This document shows, in pieces, positions 6,571-12,895 of a stretch of 17,893 bases of DNA. The stretch covers positions 1 to 17,893 of the forward strand of contig CAYTCZ010000084.1 in the NCBI GenBank assembly GCA_964436315.1, in the 5' to 3' direction. The number at the start of each line of letters is the position of its first letter. Position 1 is the stretch's first letter. The stretch comes from CAYTCZ01 sp964436315. Lineage in GTDB: Bacteria > Actinomycetota > Thermoleophilia > Gaiellales > Gaiellaceae. A model generated the notes under the pieces. That model was not told the DNA's origin, did no database searches, and worked only from the letters and a program-made list of their open reading frames with translations. The position numbers and the translations under genes are program-made.

Positions 6571-6933
6571 CTAGTCGGCGATCCACTCCTTCGCGTCATC
6601 GAGGTCGTCGCTTTCGAAGACCTTGACCTCGCCGTGGATCATCCAGCCGAGCGCCTTGACGGAGCGCTCGATCCAGTCGGAGTCGCTGACGATCGCGATC
6701 TTCTCCCACGAACGGGGATGGTCGAGTCCAAGTTTGGCATCGCTCCACATCGCCCCGCCTGAATATCCCTCAAAGTCCTCTCCGAGGACATAGAGAAAGC
6801 GAACGCTGCCGTACTTCTCGCGCTGCTTCGCAATGGCAGGCACCAGACTTTCTTCATAGTCCTGACTGGTCACCTGGCCCTCTGCCTCGAATCCGACGAC
6901 GTTCTCGGGCAAGCCTCCGATTTGCGTGATCAC
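6571..6933 (-). CDS. SpoIIAA-like (STAS/SEC14-type) protein
   Basis: A 120-residue protein matching the SpoIIAA-like family (a STAS/CRAL-TRIO-like alpha/beta fold). Typical features are LPENVVGFEAEGQVTSQDYE near the N-terminus, FLYVLGEDFEGYSGGAMWSD in the middle, and WEKIAIVSDSDWI with FES..DLDDAKEWIAD at the end. The length is normal for the family and no membrane segment is present. The biochemical function is unknown; a role as a small regulatory or ligand-binding domain is generally assumed. The start is GTG 6933, with GAGGAGG about five bases upstream. The GTG overlaps the TGA of a possible small ORF (GTGA). pfkB lies 148 bp upstream on the same strand. Confidence 0.85.
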   Translation of the reverse strand: MITQIGGLPENVVGFEAEGQVTSQDYEESLVPAIAKQREKYGSVRFLYVLGEDFEGYSGGAMWSDAKLGLDHPRSWEKIAIVSDSDWIERSVKALGWMIHGEVKVFESDDLDDAKEWIAD

Positions 6934-7064
6934 GCGTGTCCTCCTCGTATTGCTAGTGCGTCGACGGCCGATCTATCCTCGCACAACCGGGTTGGGTCAC
7001 ACCTGCGCAACTGCAAGAAGAAGAAGACAGTGACCGAGACGATGATCGCTGTGCGCTCCGTCAT
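6930..7064 (-). CDS. Possible 44-residue single-helix membrane peptide
   Basis: A short minus-strand ORF begins with ATG 18 bases after the pfkB stop and ends with a TGA sharing four bases (GTGA) with the start of the SpoIIAA-like gene. It encodes MTERTAIIVSVTVFFFLQLR followed by a polar, Cys- and Arg-containing tail. Residues 5-19 are hydrophobic enough for one short membrane helix. The site upstream of ATG (GGCGG) is weak. The position and the 4-base overlap favour a translated, coupled ORF, but chance is quite possible for something this small. Confidence 0.3.
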   Translation of the reverse strand: MTERTAIIVSVTVFFFLQLRRCDPTRLCEDRSAVDALAIRGGHA

Positions 7065-7081
7065 GACCGCCGAGAATAGCG

Positions 7082-8017
7082 CTACGCGGGGGCTGGAACT
7101 CGTTCGAAGATCCGCTCAGTGTCGTCGAGCGTGCAGAGCGCCGAACCCGCGCGCAGACATGTCGCCGCTCCGGACGCCACGCCGAATCGAACCGCGTCGA
7201 GAAGTGAGTAGCCACGGACGAGCCCGAGGACAATGCCCGCAACCATGGAATCACCGGCCCCGATCGTGCTGACCACTTCAATCTCGGGCGAGGGGATCAA
7301 ACCCTCCTCCCCAGTTGTGCTGGTCAGAAAGGCTCCATCGGCATCGAGTGAGACGACAACGGCCTCGACGCCGCGTCCAACCACCTGTCGGGCGGCGTCC
7401 GCATAATCCAGGTTGATTGGATCGCCCTGGAACCCCACCAATGCCGCGAGCTCCTTGCGATTCGGCTTGACCAGGAACACGCCAGCGCCGACTGCCGCAA
7501 AGAGATGGTCGCCAGACGTATCGACGATGAGTCTCGAGCCGACCTCGCGCAGACGCGCGTTGAGTTCGCGCACAAAGGTGTGCGGAACGCCGGGTGGGAA
7601 GCTCCCGCTCAAGACGACCCAGTGGGTCGTCGGTGGTTCGACCAGTGTCTCGAGGCAGGTTCTCCACTCCGCTTCGCGCAGTGGAGAACCTGTGCCAACA
7701 AACCGATACTGGTCGCCGGTCGACCGCTCGCGAACGGCAATGCTATACCGCGTCTCACCGCTCACCGGAATCGCGCGGTTGTCGATCCCTTCTTCCTTGA
7801 GCAGCCGGACGAACTCCTCTCCGCTCGAGCCACCCGCGGGGAAGACGGCCTCGGCGCGCTCGCCGAGGTTCAGCAGGGCTCGCGCGACGTTGATCCCGCC
7901 CCCACCCGGTTCAACCTGGATGACCTGCGTGCGGAGCTTGTGTCGGGGAACGACGGCCTCGGTCTCCCCCAGGAGATCAACCGACGGATTTAGGGTGAGG
8001 GTCTCGACAGCCGGCAC
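7082..8017 (-). CDS. pfkB: 6-phosphofructokinase, PfkB type
   Basis: A 311-residue sugar kinase of the PfkB/ribokinase family, closest by eye to E. coli PfkB (Pfk-2) along its whole length. Shared segments include TLTLNPSVD (6-14), EPGGGGINVAR (36-46), FPAGGSSGEE (59-68), LVKPNRKEL (182-190) and the second signature STIGAGDSMVAG (250-261), with catalytic base D256. The C-terminus (VRFGVASGAATCLRAGSALC) also matches. It phosphorylates fructose 6-phosphate with ATP in glycolysis; 1-phosphofructokinase or tagatose-6-phosphate kinase activity cannot be excluded from motifs alone. The start is GTG 8017 with a weak ribosome-binding site. It lies 37 bp after pckA on the same strand with no terminator between, so co-transcription is likely. 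Confidence 0.87.
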   Translation of the reverse strand: MPAVETLTLNPSVDLLGETEAVVPRHKLRTQVIQVEPGGGGINVARALLNLGERAEAVFPAGGSSGEEFVRLLKEEGIDNRAIPVSGETRYSIAVRERSTGDQYRFVGTGSPLREAEWRTCLETLVEPPTTHWVVLSGSFPPGVPHTFVRELNARLREVGSRLIVDTSGDHLFAAVGAGVFLVKPNRKELAALVGFQGDPINLDYADAARQVVGRGVEAVVVSLDADGAFLTSTTGEEGLIPSPEIEVVSTIGAGDSMVAGIVLGLVRGYSLLDAVRFGVASGAATCLRAGSALCTLDDTERIFERVPAPA

Positions 8018-8054
8018 GTTACGAGCAGTCCATCGTTGGCTGAACTCTCACGCC

Positions 8055-9641
8055 CTACGCCGCGGCCGTCGCCCGCGGTCCCGCCGCAGCAATCTCATCA
8101 TCGGCGAGATCCGCATAGTTCGAGAAGTTCTCCTCGAACCGACGCGCGAGATCTTCGGCCGCCTGGTCGTAGGCCACTTTGTCATCCCACGTCGAACGTG
8201 GATCGAGAAGCTCCGCAGGGCAGCCCGGACAAGCCGTGGGAACGCCCACGCCAAAGAACGGGTCGGGCGTAAGTTCGACGTCGTCGAGTGCGCCCGACAG
8301 CGCAGCCTGAACGACGGCGCGCGAGTACTTCAACGCGATTCGCTCACCGGTCCCGTAGGGCCCGCCGGTCCAGCCGGTGTTCACAAGCCAGGTGTTCGCC
8401 TCGTGCTGCTCGATGAGCTTTCCGAACAGCTCCGCGTACACCGTCGGATGGAGTGCCATGAACGGTGCACCGAACAAGGGCGAGAAGGTAGCGCTCGGCT
8501 CGGTTACTCCGCGTTCTGTGCCCGCAACTTTCGCTGTGTAGCCGGAGATGAAGTGGTACATCGCCTGGGCCTTGGAGAGCTTCCCGACGGGAGGCAAGAC
8601 GCCGAATGCATCGGCTGTCAGCATGATGACGTTTCGCGGATGCCCACTCATGCCGCCCTCGACGATCTTCGGGAGGTGCGTAATCGGGTAGGCAGCTCGC
8701 GTGTTCTCGGTCAACGAGCCGTCGTCGAGGTCGATGTGGCGGGTTTCCATATCGATTGCGACGTTCTCGAGAATCGTGCCGAATCGTCGCGTGGTTTCGT
8801 AAATCTCGGGCTCACTCTCGGGATCGAGTCGAATGACCTTGGCATAACAGCCGCCCTCGAAGTTGAAGAGCCCGCATGGACTCCAGCCGTGCTCGTCGTC
8901 ACCGATCATGGCCCTTTCGGCCTCCGACGAGAGCGTCGTCTTCCCCGTACCGGACAGTCCGAAGAACACTGCGGCATCTCCCTCCGCACCTTGGTTCGCG
9001 GAGCAATGCATCGGAAGGACACCTCGATCCGGCAGCAGGAAGTTCATGACCGTGAAGATCGACTTCTTGATCTCGCCGGCATAGCTCGTCCCGCCGATAA
9101 TGACCGTCTTCTCGGCGAAGTTCAGCAGCACGAAGGCCTCGCTTCGCGTGCCGTCAACTTCCGGAATCGCAGTGAAGTTCGGGCAGTGAATCACCGTGTA
9201 GCCGGGCTCGAAATTGGCCAAACGCTCACGATCGAGTTCCCGCTGGAACATGTTCCTGGCGAACATGCTGTGCCAGGCGGTCTCGGTAATAACTCTCACG
9301 TTCAGTCGATACTCCGGATCGGCACCGGCGTAGCAGTCCTGGACAAAGATGTCTCGCCCCTGCAGGTAGGCGAGCAGGCGGGCTCGTAGCCGCTCGAACG
9401 TCTCCGGCTCGATCGATTTGTTGTAGGGACCCCACCAGATTCGATCCTCTGTACTCGGTTCGCGAACCACGAACTTGTCGTTGGCCGAGCGGCCGGTGTA
9501 CTGGCCGGTGCGAACGACCAAGGGCCCGAGATGTGAGACGAGTCCCTCCCGACGCTTGATCGCTTCTTCGTACAGCGCTGGCGTCGAAAGATTGCGCTGA
9601 ACGCTCGCAGGATTTGTAATGCCAAGGTAAGAGAGATCCAA
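8055..9641 (-). CDS. pckA: Phosphoenolpyruvate carboxykinase (ATP)
   Basis: A 528-residue full-length ATP-dependent PEP carboxykinase, which converts oxaloacetate plus ATP to PEP, ADP and CO2 at the first committed step of gluconeogenesis. Visible motifs are the substrate loop RTGQYTGRSANDKF (44-57), IIGGTSYAGEIKKS (181-194), the P-loop FFGLSGTGKTTLS (226-238), the metal-binding GDDEHGWS (247-254), RNVIMLTADAFGVLPP (336-351) and NTGWTGGPYGTGERI (421-435). The P-loop form and length mark the ATP enzyme rather than the GTP one. The start is a TTG (9639-9641), chosen because GGAGGG lies a few bases upstream and the protein then aligns with family N-termini. pfkB follows 37 bp downstream, and an inverted repeat sits just upstream. 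Confidence 0.96.
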   Translation of the reverse strand: MDLSYLGITNPASVQRNLSTPALYEEAIKRREGLVSHLGPLVVRTGQYTGRSANDKFVVREPSTEDRIWWGPYNKSIEPETFERLRARLLAYLQGRDIFVQDCYAGADPEYRLNVRVITETAWHSMFARNMFQRELDRERLANFEPGYTVIHCPNFTAIPEVDGTRSEAFVLLNFAEKTVIIGGTSYAGEIKKSIFTVMNFLLPDRGVLPMHCSANQGAEGDAAVFFGLSGTGKTTLSSEAERAMIGDDEHGWSPCGLFNFEGGCYAKVIRLDPESEPEIYETTRRFGTILENVAIDMETRHIDLDDGSLTENTRAAYPITHLPKIVEGGMSGHPRNVIMLTADAFGVLPPVGKLSKAQAMYHFISGYTAKVAGTERGVTEPSATFSPLFGAPFMALHPTVYAELFGKLIEQHEANTWLVNTGWTGGPYGTGERIALKYSRAVVQAALSGALDDVELTPDPFFGVGVPTACPGCPAELLDPRSTWDDKVAYDQAAEDLARRFEENFSNYADLADDEIAAAGPRATAAA

Positions 9642-9894
9642 CAGATTCCCTCCAGTCGCGGTGCTCCGACGTTACTCGAACGTCAACCAGTCGCGCGCGA
9701 GTAGATCACGGAACCGGTGGTGGGTCGGGCTCGTCGGCGGCGTGATCGAGATGGACCTTGGCGCTTGGCCGCCGGAGTGAACCTACAGCTTCGAGGTACT
9801 GGGGGCGGCCCGAACCGCCTTCGTCCTGCCTAGCGGAAGGCCATCTTCGGCAGGGAACCGTCGATCCGACGTCGAAGGGGTGGAGTTCACCTCG
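9642..9894. promoter_or_regulatory. Divergent promoter region, pckA and potassium channel
   Basis: These ~250 bases separate two genes that point away from each other, so both promoters should lie here. No convincing ORF is present. Structures seen are the GACGTT-N5-AACGTC inverted repeat (9668-9684) and a small stem GGCGG-N6-CCGCC (9804-9819). On the minus strand a TTGACG hexamer (9681-9686) overlaps the inverted repeat, but no good -10 lies 16-18 bases from it. Confidence 0.4.
9668..9684. promoter_or_regulatory. Perfect inverted repeat upstream of pckA (candidate operator)
   Basis: GACGTT-ACTCG-AACGTC is a perfect 6-bp dyad with a 5-bp spacer, centred 35 bp upstream of the pckA start codon. 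Its outer bases overlap a -35-like TTGACG on the pckA strand. The size and symmetry suit a dimeric repressor or activator. It could also form a short stem in the 5' leader. No regulator is identified. Confidence 0.4.
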
Positions 9895-10371
9895 ATGAAG
9901 CGTCGCGTAGTTCCAAGATCCGTCCTCGATCGATTCGCTGACCGCCCCTGGCTGCAAACACTCGTCAAGGTCTCGATCGCGATTCCCCTCACGATCGCCT
10001 CGCCGTTTCTGCAGCTATGGGCAGCACTGAAAGCAATCGCTCGAGACCCTCAAACGCAAGGACTCATCCTCGCCACGATCGCGCTCCTGTTCGCGGGCAG
10101 CGTGATCTTCCACTGGCTGGAGGACTGGAGCTACGTGGACTCGCTCTATTTCAGCTTCATCACGCTTGCGACCATCGGCTTTGGAGACTTCGTACCTACC
10201 ACCAATCTGACCAAGATCTTGACGATCATTTATGCACTCGCTGGGCTCGGCATCATTTTCGGCTTCTTCGACGCCATCGCAGCCCAACGGATGAAGCAGG
10301 GCGGGGTCGTGGAACGCCTGAAGGGCCGCAGGTCGGGCGCGGCCCGCGACTCGCCGCCAGCTCAGCCTTAG
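9895..10371 (+). CDS. Two-transmembrane potassium channel (Ion_trans_2)
   Basis: A 158-residue ion channel subunit. Helix 1 lies at about 57-73, then the pore loop with selectivity filter TIGFGD (93-98, preceded by YFSFITLA), then helix 2 at about 107-128 (ILTIIYALAGLGIIFGFF). TIGFGD is a recognised variant of the K+ filter TVGYGD. An amphipathic N-terminal segment (about 22-45) may be a membrane-surface helix. Four copies would assemble into one pore. No RCK/TrkA-N or cyclic-nucleotide domain follows, only a ~25-residue basic tail, so gating is unclear. I prefer ATG 9895 because GGAG lies nine bases upstream. GTG 9880 in the same frame would add five residues but has its purine-rich site too close. 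Confidence 0.88.
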   Translation: MKRRVVPRSVLDRFADRPWLQTLVKVSIAIPLTIASPFLQLWAALKAIARDPQTQGLILATIALLFAGSVIFHWLEDWSYVDSLYFSFITLATIGFGDFVPTTNLTKILTIIYALAGLGIIFGFFDAIAAQRMKQGGVVERLKGRRSGAARDSPPAQP

Positions 10372-10506
10372 ACGACTACCCGTCGAGAGTACATCAACGC
10401 GACGACCTGGTCCCCGAGCACTTTCGTGCCAGATGACGACGAGCAACCTCTCTTCCGCATGAGTTAATAGACGGCCGAGGGCGACGAGAACCGGGAGGAC
10501 ACAAAG

Positions 10507-10749
10507 ATGGCAACCACGACGNNNNNNNNNNNNNNNNNNNNNNNNNNNNNNNNNNNNNNNNNNNNNNNNNNNNNNNNNNNNNNNNNNNNNNNNNNNNNNN
10601 NNNNNNNNNNNNNNNNNNNNNTCGGAAGTGCCGGCACGAGATGCGCCGTGATGCTCCTCGAGGGACGCGATCGAGACGATCCCCTCTTTCTCCAGATCAA
10701 GGAGGCGGGCCCATCTGTACTCGAGGAGCACCTACCCGCCACGCGCTAG
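10507..10749 (+). pseudogene. DUF2252-family gene, interrupted by gap and truncated at the 3' end
   Basis: After the gap, the plus strand reads GSAGTRCAVMLLEGRD, then DDPLFLQIKEAGPSVLEEHL, then a TAG at 10747-10749. This is the conserved core of DUF2252 proteins ('VGSVGTR ... LLxGRDxDDPLFLQxKEAxxSVLE'), an uncharacterised kinase-like family of roughly 430 residues. The bases after the stop, in any frame, do not show the expected continuation ('NHGQRVVxGQR'), so the last third is missing. Before the gap, ATG 10507 with an excellent GGGAGGA site starts M-A-T-T-T, plausible for the same gene. If so, the gap must hide about 700 bp rather than 100. A different gene in front of the gap is possible. 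Confidence 0.6.
10522..10621. other. Assembly gap (100 N)
   Basis: Exactly 100 N, probably a placeholder. DUF2252 proteins carry about 250 residues ahead of the segment seen after the gap, so the true missing length is likely several hundred bases. Confidence 0.95.
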
Positions 10750-10790
10750 CCAGCCGCGACGCCCTTAACAAAAAACGCGGACTCGGGCTG

Positions 10791-12842
10791 CTAGGTCGCT
10801 GCTTCTTGCTCTGCGGGCTCAGCGGCGGGAGGCCCGCTCTGGAGATGCCGGCGCCAGCCGTCGAGCACACGGCTGACCTGCTCGGCGCCGATGATCTTTC
10901 CGTCCGGGAGCGGAAGCTCCACCGGAGCGAGGATAAACGGGCGCGTCTGCGGCCCACCCATCCCGCCGTGGAATGAGATCAACTCCTCGAAGGCACAACC
11001 TTCGTCGCGCGTCTCTTCGTAGAAGCTGTTGACCATGATGTCGGCGACGTTCGAGAATGAGTCTGTTCGCTGCAGGTGCTGCGGAGCGTGGTCCGAGAAG
11101 ATCGCGAGTGGATCCTCCCCTTCGATCCGTCCCGCGTCGAGGTAGTTCGTGCCTCTCGGGCCGAGCGCGACTGCCCCGTGTTGTTCAGAGCGGACAAGGA
11201 GCCAGCCGATATGCGGGTGCTCGCGGAGCGCCGGAATGAGCTTCGGGTGTCGTTCCTCGATCTCCTCGAGCATCAGCCGCCGCCTCTCTTCCATGAGATA
11301 GATGAGTCCGAGATTCCCCGAGGCGAGGACGATGACCTCCTCCCTTTCAACCTCTTCTTCAGCCTGTCCGATCTTCTTGTCCTCGGTCTTCCGCCCGGTC
11401 GCCTCGCCAAACGCCTGGCCAAGCGCGTTGTCATGCTCGTCGCCGCCGAGCATGGCGCCGACGTCGCCCGCACTCAAGTTGCGTTTGACGAATTCGTCGA
11501 GTCCATACTCGTTGCGCTGCTTGAAGGTCGCGCCCTGGGTCTGGCCGTGGTCGGAAAGCACGACAATCTCATAGGGACGCGGTGCGTAACGGCGGGCCCT
11601 CGCGATCCTCCCTATCTGTTGATCTACCTTGCGCAACGCCTCCATCGTGTCGGGACGTTCCAACCCGGAGTGGTGTGCAACTTCGTCGTAGCTCGCGAAG
11701 GTCGCATACATCACCGGGCGACCGCGCATCATGTCCTGGAGGATCGAGTGCACAACGAGATCTCGCAAGACGACACACATGCCCGCCCGCATGAAGGGGT
11801 AAAGGCCGCCGCGGTGACCGGCGGGCTTGATCTTACGGCGATGTTGGCGGCTCGCCGCCGTCCACTCGAGGAGCACCTCCCAGAAGAGGAGAACAAATGT
11901 CCTTGTCACGTTGTGCCCGTTCGCAAAGAACGCCCTGTAGCCGGGATTCGCCTTGAACTCGCCGCTTAGACGAGCCACCGTAAGGATCGCGGCCTCTGCC
12001 TCGCCAGAGAAGATGTTGCCCCTGCTCGCACCCCCATCTCGCAGAAGTCCGATTCCCGTGGCGTGACTCTCCTCCACCTCGGCTACCGAGTCCGGTCCCG
12101 AGACTGCCTTGACCTCGCCGGATTCCTTGTCGACCCAGCGGAAGGCGGGAAGATCGTGGTTCGAGCCCAGGAGGATCCCGGCCTGAGAGGCGCCGGTCTG
12201 CGAGGAGAGGTCGGTTTCCCACTCGACGAGTCGGTGGGTTCCCTCATCGAGCCATCGCGACATCTCGGGCACCGAGCCATCGCGCATCGCCCGCTGGAGC
12301 ACCGGATAGCCGAGTCCGTCGATCTCGAGGAAGATGATTCCGGGGACATCGGTCTCTTCGAGCAGGCCCCGTCTCCTAGCTACGCGCCGCACCACCCGCA
12401 TGTCGTACTGGTCGTCATCGTTCGTCCCAAAGATGATCTCGAGCACGATCGTGACGGCCGCGATCACAAGCGCCGCGAGAAGTGCGAAGCCGAAGCTGTC
12501 GACCTGGATCGCATTGTCGGTGATGTTCGACGCGATCTGGATCACCGCAGCGTCGATGAAAAGGATGATCACGAAGCCGAGGAGCGCCATCGCCGGAATC
12601 GGGAGCGAGGCGATGATCGGCGGAATGATGCTATTCAGGACCGCAATGACGATTGCGACGAGGAGAGCGCCGCCGAAGCCCTCCACGCTGATCCCCGGCA
12701 GGATCCAGGCGGTGATCAAGACGGCGAGTGCCGCGGTGAACCAGTGCACGACAAAGCGGAAGAACCCCGCCCTCGGCTTTATCGGCTTCCAGGAAACGCG
12801 CTCGCCATATGCGGCGAGGCCGGTCTTAGGCGGCTCGCTCAT
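10791..12842 (-). CDS. Holin-like membrane domain fused to alkaline-phosphatase-type phosphodiesterase
   Basis: A 683-residue two-part protein. Residues 28-138 form four hydrophobic helices matching the 'phage holin 4_2' membrane family (LPGISVEGFGGALLVAIVIA, later VDSFGFALLAALVIA). From about 167 on is a type I phosphodiesterase/nucleotide pyrophosphatase-like domain of the alkaline phosphatase superfamily. Its metal-site motifs are FLEIDGLGYP (171-180), SQTGASQAG (214-222, probable nucleophile region), YDEVAHHSG (385-393), LSDHGQTQG (429-437) and a late HGGMGG. Together these suggest a membrane-anchored hydrolase of phosphodiester, sulfate or phospholipid-like substrates. The four-helix count puts both ends on the same side. 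Despite the family name, a lysis role is not implied. It starts 53 bp after the LuxR regulator. No ribosome-binding site is obvious. Confidence 0.85.
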   Translation of the reverse strand: MSEPPKTGLAAYGERVSWKPIKPRAGFFRFVVHWFTAALAVLITAWILPGISVEGFGGALLVAIVIAVLNSIIPPIIASLPIPAMALLGFVIILFIDAAVIQIASNITDNAIQVDSFGFALLAALVIAAVTIVLEIIFGTNDDDQYDMRVVRRVARRRGLLEETDVPGIIFLEIDGLGYPVLQRAMRDGSVPEMSRWLDEGTHRLVEWETDLSSQTGASQAGILLGSNHDLPAFRWVDKESGEVKAVSGPDSVAEVEESHATGIGLLRDGGASRGNIFSGEAEAAILTVARLSGEFKANPGYRAFFANGHNVTRTFVLLFWEVLLEWTAASRQHRRKIKPAGHRGGLYPFMRAGMCVVLRDLVVHSILQDMMRGRPVMYATFASYDEVAHHSGLERPDTMEALRKVDQQIGRIARARRYAPRPYEIVVLSDHGQTQGATFKQRNEYGLDEFVKRNLSAGDVGAMLGGDEHDNALGQAFGEATGRKTEDKKIGQAEEEVEREEVIVLASGNLGLIYLMEERRRLMLEEIEERHPKLIPALREHPHIGWLLVRSEQHGAVALGPRGTNYLDAGRIEGEDPLAIFSDHAPQHLQRTDSFSNVADIMVNSFYEETRDEGCAFEELISFHGGMGGPQTRPFILAPVELPLPDGKIIGAEQVSRVLDGWRRHLQSGPPAAEPAEQEAAT

Positions 12843-12895
12843 AGGCCCAAGAGCCTACGTGGCCCCGTGGTCCGCTTCAAATCGAGCAGATCCTC

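Noticed and set aside
6353..6586. Continuous 77-codon ORF through the first N run (VDRRLARRLGN...)
   Set aside because: The N length is arbitrary, so the frame across it has no meaning. Its first codons also overlap the end of the SpoIIAA-like gene.
7413..9389. 658-codon plus-strand ORF opposite pfkB and pckA
   Set aside because: It lies antisense to two unmistakable enzymes and its translation has no recognisable domain. Long antisense frames are common in GC-rich DNA.
10755..10780. Run of six A (T on the minus strand) between convergent genes, as a terminator
   Set aside because: Next to CCGCG/CGCGG the stem would be only five bp with a 17-base loop. There is no proper stem directly before the T-run on the minus strand.
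12842..12857. TAGGC/GCCTA stem at the start of the phosphodiesterase gene
   Set aside because: Only five base pairs with a six-base loop. It could mask the start codon, but stems this short are expected by chance.
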